In this document: positions 33,509 through 43,494 of the stretch, piece by piece
Layout: each line of letters starts with the position of its first letter
Numbering within the stretch: the first letter of the stretch is position 1
From: Novipirellula caenicola
Lineage (GTDB): Bacteria > Planctomycetota > Planctomycetia > Pirellulales > Pirellulaceae
DNA length: 64,000 bases
Direction: 5' to 3'
NCBI RefSeq assembly: GCF_039545035.1
Contig: NZ_BAABRO010000022.1
Span: 1 to 64,000, forward strand
Program-made: the position numbers and the translations under genes
The notes under the pieces: model-generated
What the model saw: only the letters and a program-made list of their open reading frames with translations
The model's database searches: none
What the model was told of the DNA's origin: nothing

Positions 33509-34747
33509 TTAAGCGGACCCGGCGTCGGGGGCGGCATCGTGGTTGTAATGGTCTCGGTACTCAGCTTGGACCTTCAAAATCTCGGGAACCGCAGCGAAAA
33601 AGGCGTCCAGCACTCGGGGGTCAAAGTGGCTGCCGCGGCTCTCTTCGAGGATCGAGAAACATTTCTCACGCGGCATCGGTTTCTTGTAGGGACGTTCGGA
33701 TGCCAATGCATCGTAAACGTCTGCGACCGCGGTGATGCGGCCTTCAAGTGGAATGTCTTCGCCAGCCAAACCGAGCGGGTAACCCGAGCCGTCGAATTTC
33801 TCGTGATGGGTTTGAGTGATGCTGGCAGCCAATCGCATCAACGATCCACTATCACGCTCGATGGGGCATTCTTCATAAGACGATCGACGCCGTGAACTGC
33901 CATCGTTGATCGTATGTGGTTTGATGATTTGGTGACCCAATTTGACGTGCGTTTGAATCACGGCAAATTCGCTTGGCATCAATCGACCGGGTTTCAGCAG
34001 AATCGCATCGGGAACTGCGATTTTACCCACATCGTGAAGCTGGGCAGCAAGTTCAATGTCTTCGACATACCAATCGGGCAGTCCCAATTGGCCTGCAATC
34101 AATCCTGCAAACCGACCAACACGAATCACGTGATTTCCGGTGTCATTGTCCCGCAGCTCGGCAGCGCGAGCCAAACAATAGATCACCTCGCGGCGTGAAC
34201 GTTCCAAGTCCGCAGTACGCTGCTGGATTGTTTCTTCGAGGTCTTCGGTGTGGTGTTGCAGTTGGTCTTGGAAGCACTTGTTCTGTAGCGCATTGCGAAC
34301 ACGAGGTGCCAATTCCATCGGATCGACGGGTTTGATCAAAAAGTCCGTGGCCCCAAGTTCCAAACAAGACAGTTTGACCGACGCGTCGTCATTGGCGGTC
34401 AGAATCAGCACGGGAAGATGGCGGAATCCCGGACGATTCCTCAGTTCACGCAGGATCTCGATGCCGTTCGCATTGGGCATGTTCACATCGAGCAACAAGA
34501 CGTCGGGGCCGGCGGCAATGATCGATTGTAACGCGTTGGCGGTATCGACGGTCGTTTCAAAATTGCTATATCCGGCCGCTTGCAGGTGTTTCTTGGCTAC
34601 CAAGACGTTCACCGGCTCATGATCGACGATCATGATTTTGCCATCCAACACCTCGACCGGCCGCGCAGCGGACGTCGACGCAGCCGCAAGCGGCAGAGCC
34701 GTTTGGGATTGAGGCGTTTGGGCGGCAGAAGGTGGAGACGTGGGCAT
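33509..34747 (-). CDS. Response regulator with HD-GYP phosphodiesterase domain
   Basis: A 412-residue protein from the ATG of MPTSPPSAAQ (34813 is a longer alternative). A disordered Ala/Pro N-terminus precedes a receiver domain (about 36-150) with phospho-acceptor Asp87 (LLLDVNMP), Thr117 and Lys139; the acidic pair is DH (42-43), not the usual DD/DE. A helical linker (about 155-190) joins it to the HD-GYP domain with HD at 238-239, HH at 314-315 and GYP at 322-324 (DGSGYP). A basic, serine-rich insert of about 22 residues sits at 279-300. The likely role is c-di-GMP hydrolysis under two-component control. No kinase is adjacent. Confidence 0.93.
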   Translation of the reverse strand: MPTSPPSAAQTPQSQTALPLAAASTSAARPVEVLDGKIMIVDHEPVNVLVAKKHLQAAGYSNFETTVDTANALQSIIAAGPDVLLLDVNMPNANGIEILRELRNRPGFRHLPVLILTANDDASVKLSCLELGATDFLIKPVDPMELAPRVRNALQNKCFQDQLQHHTEDLEETIQQRTADLERSRREVIYCLARAAELRDNDTGNHVIRVGRFAGLIAGQLGLPDWYVEDIELAAQLHDVGKIAVPDAILLKPGRLMPSEFAVIQTHVKLGHQIIKPHTINDGSSRRRSSYEECPIERDSGSLMRLAASITQTHHEKFDGSGYPLGLAGEDIPLEGRITAVADVYDALASERPYKKPMPREKCFSILEESRGSHFDPRVLDAFFAAVPEILKVQAEYRDHYNHDAAPDAGSA

Positions 34748-35028
34748 TAAGTTCAAAGCGGCAGAGACGTTGGAAAGCAATCGCCGAATCCAATGACGGA
34801 ATTCGTGACGCAAAAAACGGTAGTCACTCAGTTCAAAGCATGCGACGTGATTTGCAGCGGTATGCCGCTGAGCTTGCCGAACGGAGTGAATCAGTTCGCG
34901 CCGCTGGTACTTTGGACCGATTGTGCGGCTTGGAACGAGTAAAGTGTGCTCAGCGGGGGGGCGGTATGTCGGACAAACGGTGGACGATATCGCCTCGCCG
35001 AATAGCCGTCGATTGTCGCTGATTGGTC

Positions 35029-38000
35029 TCAGTCGTCGTCGTCATCTTCGCTAATCATCAGCCCTCGTTGCTTCAGCCCGCGGCCGTGGGCACCGGCCCA
35101 TTCAGCGGGATAAGGCACGTCGTCGCCACGAGCGGCATGCCACAAAATTCGGTTCAACGTGTCTTCGTCTGCACGGTTAAAGCCCTCGAAATCTTCGTTG
35201 GCAGTCGCGACGAACCATTTCTTCATATTTTCGGGATAAGCCTCTGGGCCACTCATGATCTTGTTTAGCGGCGTTTCGGGAACCACGGATTCGTACGCAG
35301 TGAAATCAGGGGTGTCACGGAAGCAATCAAACATGATCGGCGCGGTAGCATCCATTTGATTCATCGGCGGCAATCCCAGAATCCGCTGCATGGTGTGCAG
35401 CACCGAAGTTTGGTTATAGAAATTGCTGACGACGGCTCCACGCCGAGTGTACGGACTTGCGACCAAGCATACGCTACGGTGTCCGTCGATGTGGTCGTAA
35501 CCGGCTTGCGGATCATCTTCGACGACAAAGACCGCAGTTTCCTTCCAAAATGGGCTTTTCGAAATCGCCTCGACCACTTGGCCGAGTGCCAAGTCATTGT
35601 CTGCCATATGAGCCTGTGGATGAGGCATTCCTGAAGACATACCCGATGTATGGTCTTGCGGTAGATAGACAATCATAAAGTCGTACCATTCACCTTTTCG
35701 CTGGGCGATTTGCAATTCATCAATGAACGCCTTCGCACGCAAGACGTCGGGAATCCGCATGTTCCAACCGGGATAGCTGGGGCAACTGTATCGCGCCAGC
35801 GTCTCGATACCGATCGACTTGGTAAATCCAATCTTGTGAGTGCCCGATTTGAAATCCTCGTAGATTTGGCTAAAGGACGCGTCTTCGGGAATCGTACCTG
35901 CGTAATCCATCTCGCCGTAATTACGAAAACTTAAACCGTGTAGCAGAACGTTGTCCCAGACAAATCCGGTGCTGCTATAGTTCAGCGGATCATCCCCAAA
36001 CGAGTAACTTCGCGTAAACCCGCCAAACGATTTTTCCAAGTGGTCGGTGACATTACCTTCGGTGGCCCAGGAGTGTCCGTCGGAGCTGTTCACACCGTTA
36101 CAGTAAAAATTGTCGAGCAGTACAAATTGCTCAGCCAAACGATGATGGTTGGGGGTGATCGCGCGAGGATAATCACAGAGTTTTGGCTCGCCATCGCCTT
36201 GCGGCAAATCCCCCAACACTTGGTCATAAGTCCGGTTCTCTTTGATCACATAAACCACGTGTTTGATCAAACTGGGATGTCCGACTTGTTTGGGAACCGC
36301 GACCGGAGCGACCACCTTGGTTCGCTCGGATTGGATTTGTTGACGCAACATCCGCGGGACTTGGATCAACCGCCGTGCATCTTCGGTGTATTGGGCAAGC
36401 TCGGTGTCCGTTGGAACCGCGACTTTGGACACAACACCCAAAAATTGCTTGACACTGAATTTGTTGGGATCGGCGTTGTTTCGCGATCCGATTCCTTTGG
36501 TATTGGCAACAAAAATCGATTCGTCGGCGAAAACCACTGCCGCAGGATACCAGGCGGTGGGAATGAATCCGGTCAAACTCCAGGCGGTGTCGGTATCGTT
36601 GCGTTTGAGCACGCCGATCGCATTGTTTCCGCCATTGGCTGCGTACAACGTCCGCCCGTCATCGGAGAGCGCCAAGGCATTCGTCGCGGAACCGTACGGC
36701 AAATTTGGGTCAGGACGGACCACAATCGATTGCAGTATCGACATGTCCGAAGTGCGAATCATGGAAACGGTGTCCGAGTTCGCGTTGGCGACATAAATTG
36801 TTTCGCCATCCGCAGCGAGTTCGAGGTCGGCGGGATGCAGCCCTGTGTGGACCTCGCGAACTTGCACCGCCGATGCCAAATCGACACGTCCGACCGTACC
36901 GCTCTTGGCGACGCCACGATCGTCGACTAACACATCAGTGCCACTCGACGGTGCTGATTTTTCATCATCGCGTGGATGACGGCCTCCCCAATTGCTGACG
37001 ATCAATGATTGCTGCTGAGGTAACAGCACGACATCATAAGGAGCGACACCGACAGGAATTTCTCGCAATAGCTGCCCCGTGTTCAAATCGATCTCGGCAA
37101 CCGTGTTGTTGCGTGATAAACAAACGTACAAACGATCACGATCTGCGTCGTGGGCGATGCCGCAGGGATGCGAATGCCCGCCATCGGAACCGGGAAGTGC
37201 GATCACTCGTGTCCACATCCATCGATTGGCTTTCTTGGTGGCTTCGAACAACGACTGCTGCGCGTTGGTGGCCCACAGCGTTTTGCCATCCGCGGCAAAA
37301 ACGATCCCATGCATCGACGCACCGCCATCAGGAAAGGGCAGACGATCGATGACCGTCCAAGTCTTGGCATCAAGAAACACGACGGCAACATTGTCTTTGA
37401 CCGCGATCACCGCATTGTCACTCGAGATTGCAGCGTCCACCGGTCGAGCCGGATACATCAAAGTGTCACCGGCCGGCGCGATCAGCTGGGCATTGGGCAA
37501 CCGAGCGGATTCCGAATCGTCTTCGGATTCCGTTTCGAAGCGGCGAACGGCAAACCCATCAAGTGGATCGTGCTGGATAAGTGGTGTATCGGGATATCGT
37601 TCCCGTCCGACGGTGTAAAGCTTTTGCACCGCGTCGGGCGACCATACCACGGGAGTAATCCAGCATTCGCCAATGCGTCCGTTTAACGGATGCGTCTCGT
37701 CTTGGTCGACATAGGCGCCGATGACCAACCGTACGCCTTGCTTCGGATACAGCACGTCGCCTTTTTGTTTCGACGATTGATTCACCAATTTGCCGTCGAC
37801 GAACAATCGCATCGTGTCACCGTCATAGGTGGCACTCACCAATGACCAGCGACCCGCCAGACTAGACAGCGGTGCTTTGCAATACGTCAGCAGTCCGTTT
37901 CCATCATCCGATTGCGTGCTTGCCAACGCAAAGGTGAACGAACTGCCCTGCAACCCCAGCATCCACCCGTATTCTTCACCGCCATTGTCTTCGATGGCAC

Positions 38001-38355
38001 TGATGATTCCGGTCCAATCGGAAAACTTGTCCGTCCGAACCCATGCGGAAATGCTGAACGCCGATTTCGGAAGGATTGCGGATTGATTGGGCGTGTCAAT
38101 TTCAATGAAACTCGATGCCTTCTTGATCCAACCAAACGGAGCGTCCTTGTCGATCGAATCCGAATGGGGCAGCGTTAAACGGATTTCGCCTTGAAGGGCA
38201 GAAAGCGTCGTCCCATTGAGTGACGCGGGTGAAAAATCCCAGTGATGAGCTTGATTCTGCTGTGCGTTAGCGGATAACGCGGAACCTAACGCGAGAACAA
38301 GACATCCGGTGACAAGGATGGAACAGCGGCTTCGGCCAAGTGTCATATCGATCAT
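35029..38355 (-). CDS. Exported LamG / beta-propeller / phosphoesterase fusion
   Basis: An 1108-residue protein with a signal peptide (about 1-32, ending ANA). A concanavalin-like LamG domain occupies about 35-235 (for example WSLVSATYDGDTMRLFVDGK). A YVTN-type beta-propeller follows at about 290-640 (IYVANANSDTVSMIRTSDMS, TLYAANGGNNAIGVLKRN). The C-terminal 430 residues are an alkaline-phosphatase-superfamily phosphoesterase of the phospholipase C-like family (HVVYVIKENRTYDQVLGDLP, DNFYCNGVNSSDGHSWATEG, VEDDPQAGYDHIDGHRS). Metal-ligand Asp and His residues appear intact. The C-terminus is an acidic DDDDD tail. It is probably a secreted enzyme acting on phospholipids or other phosphoesters; the exact substrate is unknown. 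Confidence 0.9.
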   Translation of the reverse strand: MIDMTLGRSRCSILVTGCLVLALGSALSANAQQNQAHHWDFSPASLNGTTLSALQGEIRLTLPHSDSIDKDAPFGWIKKASSFIEIDTPNQSAILPKSAFSISAWVRTDKFSDWTGIISAIEDNGGEEYGWMLGLQGSSFTFALASTQSDDGNGLLTYCKAPLSSLAGRWSLVSATYDGDTMRLFVDGKLVNQSSKQKGDVLYPKQGVRLVIGAYVDQDETHPLNGRIGECWITPVVWSPDAVQKLYTVGRERYPDTPLIQHDPLDGFAVRRFETESEDDSESARLPNAQLIAPAGDTLMYPARPVDAAISSDNAVIAVKDNVAVVFLDAKTWTVIDRLPFPDGGASMHGIVFAADGKTLWATNAQQSLFEATKKANRWMWTRVIALPGSDGGHSHPCGIAHDADRDRLYVCLSRNNTVAEIDLNTGQLLREIPVGVAPYDVVLLPQQQSLIVSNWGGRHPRDDEKSAPSSGTDVLVDDRGVAKSGTVGRVDLASAVQVREVHTGLHPADLELAADGETIYVANANSDTVSMIRTSDMSILQSIVVRPDPNLPYGSATNALALSDDGRTLYAANGGNNAIGVLKRNDTDTAWSLTGFIPTAWYPAAVVFADESIFVANTKGIGSRNNADPNKFSVKQFLGVVSKVAVPTDTELAQYTEDARRLIQVPRMLRQQIQSERTKVVAPVAVPKQVGHPSLIKHVVYVIKENRTYDQVLGDLPQGDGEPKLCDYPRAITPNHHRLAEQFVLLDNFYCNGVNSSDGHSWATEGNVTDHLEKSFGGFTRSYSFGDDPLNYSSTGFVWDNVLLHGLSFRNYGEMDYAGTIPEDASFSQIYEDFKSGTHKIGFTKSIGIETLARYSCPSYPGWNMRIPDVLRAKAFIDELQIAQRKGEWYDFMIVYLPQDHTSGMSSGMPHPQAHMADNDLALGQVVEAISKSPFWKETAVFVVEDDPQAGYDHIDGHRSVCLVASPYTRRGAVVSNFYNQTSVLHTMQRILGLPPMNQMDATAPIMFDCFRDTPDFTAYESVVPETPLNKIMSGPEAYPENMKKWFVATANEDFEGFNRADEDTLNRILWHAARGDDVPYPAEWAGAHGRGLKQRGLMISEDDDDD

Positions 38356-38460
38356 GGTGCGTGCGTTCGGAAAAGGGTGTGTTCTAGCGGTGCGGTTATC
38401 TGCTTGCCTTGGTTTTTACCCCAGCAGGAATCGGCATGTCACCCAAGCCCCCAATTGTTC

Positions 38461-38491
38461 AGTGCGAAGAAACCTGAAACTTCTTTGCACT
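38461..38491. promoter_or_regulatory. Inverted repeat between divergent genes
   Basis: AGTGCGAAGAA (38461-38471) and TTCTTTGCACT (38481-38491) are inverted arms with one mismatch, 9 bp apart. They lie in the 223-bp gap between the phosphoesterase and DUF4349 genes. It is either an operator dyad or an RNA hairpin in the leader of the DUF4349 gene; there is no T run. Confidence 0.45.
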
Positions 38492-38578
38492 TTCATTCGG
38501 TTTTTAAAATCCGCAGGGGAGAGTCCCTCGTCGTACTATTGACGCTCCCGCGTTGGGGGTGCTCGTATTGAACTTGCC

Positions 38579-39553
38579 ATGACAAAGCGAGAAAGCACGA
38601 CGATGCCAATTCGACACGACATTTTCTGGAATCACCTGCTGATCGTCACCACGTTTGCCCTGATGGTGGTGGGATGTGGTGAGAATCCGAATTCGCGATT
38701 TTCAGGCAAGATGGACATGATCGAATCATCGGCGGCGGTCGATTCGGATCTCGCCGCCACCGCAGACGCGGTGAGTCGCCAGGGCCAAAGTTTGGCGAAT
38801 GTTACAAATTCGACTTTACAGAGAGACGAGGAAGGCTCCGACGAACAATCCGTTGAAAAAGAGAAGGCGAAACGCCGCATCATCTACAACACTTCGCTTG
38901 GATTGATCGTCAAGACATACAGCGAGTTCGAAACCTCGCTGCCTCGGTTGGTCCAATCCGTCGACGGGTTCATTTCCAAAAGCCAAACCGATCGCCGCTA
39001 CAACGATCGGCAAAGCGGGACGTGGGTCGTTCGCGTTCCGGTTGATCGCTATCACGAATTTGTCAGTGGTGTCGGCGGATTGGGATTTGCCGAATCACGT
39101 CGCGAGGACGCTCAGGACGTGACCGAGGAATATGTCGACGTCGAGGCTCGTGTGCGAAACAATCGCAAACTCGAAGAACGGATCATCACGATGTTAGCAG
39201 AGCGGACGGGCAAGTTGTCGGACGTTTTGGAAATCGAGCGTGAATTGGCTCGTGTGCGAGAAGAAATCGAACGCATGGAAGGTCGATTGCGATTGCTTGC
39301 CGATCGCACATCGCTGGCAACGGTGACGATCGACGTTCGCGAAGAAAAAGAGTATGTCCCGCCGGCGGCACCTACGTTCACCGACCGCATCGCAACCGCG
39401 TTCGGTGGATCGCTGCGTTCGCTACGTCAACTCGGTGAAAACGTGTTGATTGCACTGACCGCCGTCTTGCCGTGGGCGATGGTGTTGGGGATTCCCGTGA
39501 TCATCGTCGCTCGGACGGTGCGGCGGCGGATTTACACTCGCAACGCGATCTAG
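38579..39553 (+). CDS. DUF4349 lipoprotein
   Basis: A 324-residue protein with a signal ending in lipobox VVG-Cys33. An ATG at 38603 is an alternative start. A variable linker to about 95 precedes the DUF4349 domain (about 100-260), including IIYNTSLGLIVKTYSEFETS, TWVVRVPVDRYHEFVSGV and the coiled-coil VLEIERELARVREEIERMEG. A membrane helix near the end (about 290-312, VLIALTAVLPWAMVLGIPVI) is followed by a basic tail, so the protein is anchored twice. Role unknown. Confidence 0.88.
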   Translation: MTKRESTTMPIRHDIFWNHLLIVTTFALMVVGCGENPNSRFSGKMDMIESSAAVDSDLAATADAVSRQGQSLANVTNSTLQRDEEGSDEQSVEKEKAKRRIIYNTSLGLIVKTYSEFETSLPRLVQSVDGFISKSQTDRRYNDRQSGTWVVRVPVDRYHEFVSGVGGLGFAESRREDAQDVTEEYVDVEARVRNNRKLEERIITMLAERTGKLSDVLEIERELARVREEIERMEGRLRLLADRTSLATVTIDVREEKEYVPPAAPTFTDRIATAFGGSLRSLRQLGENVLIALTAVLPWAMVLGIPVIIVARTVRRRIYTRNAI

Positions 39554-39577
39554 CGAGCCTTCGCGTGAGTCGGGCTA

Positions 39578-40198
39578 CTAACGCGACGCAAGGACTTGAT
39601 CGACGCGGGATGCGATGTTGGCCGCAACCACGTCCATCGATGGGGTGCAGTCAAGCAGTTCCACTTCGTCACATCGCTCGGCCATGTGATGAAATGATTT
39701 ACGGATTTCGGTGAGCGCTTCCTCTTGTTCAAATTCATTGGGTGCGTCGCCGCGTGTTTCCGAGATCCGCTGTAGTGCCACCGCGACCGGCAAATCAAAG
39801 AACAATGTCAAATCGGGGATTGGAAACTCGGTCCTCATCTCCGCAAGCAGCGCGTCGGTGTCGGCGCCCCGGATGCCTTGGTAGGCGACGGTTGAATAAA
39901 AATAGCGATCGACAACGACGATTTGGCCGTCGGCAAGTGCGGGTTGGATCAGCGTGGAAACGTGTTCACGTCGATCTTCGACAAACGCTCGAAGTTCGTC
40001 TTCGAGCGACAAACGGCCCGTCGTTGCGCTGTTGCGAATCATTTTTCCCCACGTCCCATCGGTCGGTTCACGAGACTGGGTCACGCGAAACCCCTGTGTC
40101 CGCAGCGAGTCACACAACCGTTGCACTTGGGTCGATTTTCCGGCGCCATCAATGCCGTCAATGACAATAAACACGCCGCGAGGGGAAGCAGAGGACAT
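39578..40198 (-). CDS. tmk: Thymidylate kinase
   Basis: A 206-residue dTMP kinase of standard length that makes dTDP for DNA synthesis. The P-loop GIDGAGKST is at 15-23, the dTMP-binding REPTDG lies near 43, the DRYFYSTVAYQG motif near 97-108, and the LID segment contains ETRGDAPNEFEQ. The arginine position in the P-loop differs from the E. coli type. It is convergent with the DUF4349 gene, 24 bp away. Confidence 0.96.
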   Translation of the reverse strand: MSSASPRGVFIVIDGIDGAGKSTQVQRLCDSLRTQGFRVTQSREPTDGTWGKMIRNSATTGRLSLEDELRAFVEDRREHVSTLIQPALADGQIVVVDRYFYSTVAYQGIRGADTDALLAEMRTEFPIPDLTLFFDLPVAVALQRISETRGDAPNEFEQEEALTEIRKSFHHMAERCDEVELLDCTPSMDVVAANIASRVDQVLASR

Positions 40199-40349
40199 AG
40201 ATAAGAACGGAAACAGCGGGGATTCTTCAGAGACGATGAGTGTTTGATTCTGACGATTTTGGCTCGAGATGACAGGGGGCAGGTCGTAAGAGCAACGATC
40301 GATGAAATCGCTGCGACGCGGGCAATGCCATTAACTTCGGCAGCGGCAC

Positions 40350-40409
40350 GGCGCGAGCTGTCCGGTTGCGGCGAGGAAAGCGTTCGATTTTGACCGGGCG
40401 GCTCGCGCC
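40350..40409. repeat. 60-bp imperfect inverted repeat
   Basis: GGCGCGAGCTGTCCGGT (40350-40366) pairs with ACCGGGCGGCTCGCGCC (40393-40409), 15 of 17 positions, around a 26-bp loop. It lies in the 289-bp gap between tmk and the CheY-like gene. It is not a typical terminator, lacking a T run; a REP-like element is possible. Confidence 0.6.
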
Positions 40410-40487
40410 GCGCGGCTAGCAAACGCAATCAGAGCGGTGTGGTGGCTGATACCGCCGAAACACGATCACTCCAACGATGAACCGATT

Positions 40488-40943
40488 TTATTCGGATCGG
40501 CCGTTGGGCAGCACGACGATCGTGAACCAGTACTCGCCGATGTACTTGATCACTTGCTGGAATTCTTTGAAATCGACCGGTTTCAGGATGTAGGAACTGC
40601 ATCGCAAGTCATACATCGTCAACAGGTCTTGGTCGGATTCCGAGGTCGTCAGCACGACGACCGCCAGCCGCCGCAGCTGCTCGTCGGCGACGATTTCCGA
40701 CAGCACCTCGCGGCCATCTTTGACCGGCATGTTCAGATCGAGCAGAATCAGATCGGGAGTCGGCGCATCGGCGTATTGACCCGTTTTGCGAAGAAACTGC
40801 ATACACTCTTCGCCATTTTCGACGCGATGAAGATTGACCGGCAGGTCCGATTTGTTGAACCCACGTCGTGTGATGATGACGTCGTCTTCGTTGTCTTCGA
40901 CCAACAACACTTCGGCTGGTCGACCACTATCCGCGATTTTCAT
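40488..40943 (-). CDS. Single-domain response regulator (CheY/Rcp1-like)
   Basis: A 151-residue stand-alone receiver. The acidic pair is Glu16-Asp17 (VEDNEDD), the phospho-acceptor is Asp69 (LILLDLNMP), with Thr99/Thr100 and Lys121 in IEPKP-type context (SSYILKPVDF). The family resembles Rcp1 regulators paired with phytochrome-type or PAS histidine kinases. Its start overlaps the kinase stop by four bases, so the kinase upstream is its likely partner. There is no output domain; it probably acts on another protein. Confidence 0.94.
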   Translation of the reverse strand: MKIADSGRPAEVLLVEDNEDDVIITRRGFNKSDLPVNLHRVENGEECMQFLRKTGQYADAPTPDLILLDLNMPVKDGREVLSEIVADEQLRRLAVVVLTTSESDQDLLTMYDLRCSSYILKPVDFKEFQQVIKYIGEYWFTIVVLPNGRSE

Positions 40944-43351
40944 ACGTCCCTCAGCGCCTTGTCGTGTCCGATGCTGATCGCATCCGGGTTGTCGGCGTCG
41001 AATTCATCGACTTCAGGTTGGTTCACGGGGATCGTAAACACGAACGTGCTTCCTTTGCCTTCTTGGGATTTTACTGAAATATCACCGCCATGGCGGTTGA
41101 CGATTCGGCGACAAACGGCCAGTCCAATTCCGGTGCCCGGGTACGCGGTTTGAGTATGCAGGCGGCGAAAAATTTCGAACACGCGTTCGTGATGCTGCGG
41201 GCTTATGCCGATGCCGTTGTCTCGCACAAAAAGCGTGTGAAATTCGTCGTTGGTTTCAGCCCAAACGTGAACCTCGGGCGGTTTGTCGCCATGATATTTC
41301 ACGGCGTTCCCAATCAAATTGGTCAATAATTGAGACATTTGCGACTTATCGGCCTGAATCGTAGGCAATTCATCGCGGGTCACGCGAGCCCCCGTCTCGG
41401 CGATCGATGAACTTAACATCTCTAGGGCATCCTGAAACGCATCATTCAGGGACGTTGGTTGGAACGGAGCCGCTCGGGATTCGACGCGTGAATAGCCCAA
41501 CAGATCGCGAATCAACTGTTGCATCCGATGAGCCCCCTGGACGATCCGCTGCAGATAATCGTCGGCGGTCGCATCCAGTTTTCCCGCATAATCATCTTGT
41601 AGGAATTGGGCAAAATTGGCGATCGCCCGCAGCGGCGTCTGCAGGTCGTGAGAAGCGACGTAGGCAAATTGCTGAAGATCGATGTTGCTCGAATGCAACG
41701 CGTCGATCGTTCGCGACAGCTCGCCGTTGAGCCATTCCAGGATCTTTTCGTTTTCGATCTGTTCGTGAATGTCGATATGCACGCCGATCAAACGCAGTGG
41801 TTTGCCGGATTCGTCGAACTCGCCATGCCCCTGTGACAAAATCCAGCGGTAGGTGCCATTCTCGCAGCGCAGCCGAAACGTCGACTGGTAAACCTCCCCG
41901 CGTTCTTGAAAGTATTTCTTGACGCACTGCAACGCCTCGTCATGATCATCGGGATGTAGTCGAGTTTCCCAATCACGAAAATGCGTCCACGGCATCTCGG
42001 CATCATATCCCAGCTGGGTCTTGGCGGTTTTGGAAAAATAGACTTCGTCGGTGACCGCATCCCAGTCCCACAGCCCCACATTGGCGCCTTCGAGTGCCAG
42101 ATCCAAGCGGTCCCGCATCGCAACCAACTCTTGGTCGTGTAGTGCGACTCGGCCTTCGAGCTCTTCGTACCGTTTCGTTTGCAGATGCTCGCGTCGTTTT
42201 CGATCGGACGTATCGACAAAGGTCACCACGGAACCGCCGAGCGCGCCTTCGACATGGACCGGATAGGACCAATATTCGACCGAAAACGAGGTGCCGTCCT
42301 TTCGCCAAAAGTGCTCGTCGTCCACATGCACCCCTTCGTTTTTACGAAACGCCTGATAAATCTGGCAATCGGACTGTGCATAGGGCGTGCCATCGATTCG
42401 CGAATGGTGAATCAATTGGTGCATGTTCGCGCCAAACAATTCCTCAGGCGTGTCGTAGCCAAGCAACCGGGCACAGGTTGTATTGGCAAACGTACAGCGG
42501 CCTTCCAGATCGATGCCGTAGATGCCTTCGGCGGTTGAGTTCAGTAGCGTCGTGATTTGCTGATCGCGTTTGCGAAGTTCCTCGAGGGTCGCTTTGTGTT
42601 CGGTGATGTCACGGATAAAGACGCTAAATTGGTGGTCATCGTCGCAGCGAAGCAAGATGATGCTCAATTCAATCGGAAACTCTTCGCCGTCACGACGCAG
42701 CGCCGACATTTCCATGCGTTGATCCATGGTCGTGCCGTCGCCATCTTGTTCAAAACGTTGCAGACAACGGAGATATTCTTCGCGGAATCGATCGGGGATG
42801 ATCAATTCGGCCATCGATTGCCCGAGTGCCTCGGAACGCGCCCAACCGAATGTCAGTTCGGCTTGTTTGTTCCATCCAATGATTTGGCTGTTTTGGTCGA
42901 TCATGACCACCGCGTCCAAGGCCGCGTCGATCGTCAATTTGCAGCGTTCTTGCACCTCGGTGAAGCGATGGTGTTCTGACTTCAATTCCTGCTGCAAGTG
43001 TTCACCAAGCAAATTGCTAGTATTGCGTTGAGCATCCAGTGACAACGCTTTCCAACACAGCCCGGCGGTAATCCAAATCGCCAGCAGCGACAGCACTCGG
43101 TTCCAAACCGCGTCGATTCCACCGGCATCGCCGGGCGATAAGTACCATCCCAGCGGCGTCAGCAGGCTGCATACCGCGGCGGCGATTAAAACAACGCTTC
43201 GGCGATGCGTCGCGTAGGCGATCCAGACAGCCACGATGTACAGCACGCTGATCGCCAGATTTCGCTCGACATTGCAGTCGATGACAAAGATAGCCGTCGC
43301 AACAGCGGCAGCGATGACGAGTCCACGATGATGTGAATTGAAGGCGTTCAA
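40940..43351 (-). CDS. Hybrid-free sensor histidine kinase with three PAS domains
   Basis: An 803-residue membrane kinase. About four hydrophobic segments occupy residues 10-105 in a MASE-like sensory module. PAS domains follow at about 145-260 (IDAALDAVVMIDQNSQIIGW), 265-390 and 415-540 (the last with a PAC segment, FRLRCENGTYRWILSQGHGE). The dimerisation/H-box is FAYVASHDLQTPLR (about 575), then N box NLIGNAVKYHG, G1 VRDNGIGI and G2 GTGIGLAVCRRIV. It ends coupled to the single-domain regulator. Ligand or cue is unknown. Confidence 0.95.
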   Translation of the reverse strand: MNAFNSHHRGLVIAAAVATAIFVIDCNVERNLAISVLYIVAVWIAYATHRRSVVLIAAAVCSLLTPLGWYLSPGDAGGIDAVWNRVLSLLAIWITAGLCWKALSLDAQRNTSNLLGEHLQQELKSEHHRFTEVQERCKLTIDAALDAVVMIDQNSQIIGWNKQAELTFGWARSEALGQSMAELIIPDRFREEYLRCLQRFEQDGDGTTMDQRMEMSALRRDGEEFPIELSIILLRCDDDHQFSVFIRDITEHKATLEELRKRDQQITTLLNSTAEGIYGIDLEGRCTFANTTCARLLGYDTPEELFGANMHQLIHHSRIDGTPYAQSDCQIYQAFRKNEGVHVDDEHFWRKDGTSFSVEYWSYPVHVEGALGGSVVTFVDTSDRKRREHLQTKRYEELEGRVALHDQELVAMRDRLDLALEGANVGLWDWDAVTDEVYFSKTAKTQLGYDAEMPWTHFRDWETRLHPDDHDEALQCVKKYFQERGEVYQSTFRLRCENGTYRWILSQGHGEFDESGKPLRLIGVHIDIHEQIENEKILEWLNGELSRTIDALHSSNIDLQQFAYVASHDLQTPLRAIANFAQFLQDDYAGKLDATADDYLQRIVQGAHRMQQLIRDLLGYSRVESRAAPFQPTSLNDAFQDALEMLSSSIAETGARVTRDELPTIQADKSQMSQLLTNLIGNAVKYHGDKPPEVHVWAETNDEFHTLFVRDNGIGISPQHHERVFEIFRRLHTQTAYPGTGIGLAVCRRIVNRHGGDISVKSQEGKGSTFVFTIPVNQPEVDEFDADNPDAISIGHDKALRDV

Positions 43352-43494
43352 ACGTTCAGCGTGTTCGAAAAGAGAATAGGGCAGCGTCTGTCGCTAAATT
43401 TTAACCCATTCTCGACTGGCGGGTTTGGTTCCCCACTGTCTCGCGATTGTTTTTCGCCTCTGATTTTTTTTTCGGTGGTTGGAGCAAGCGTGCC

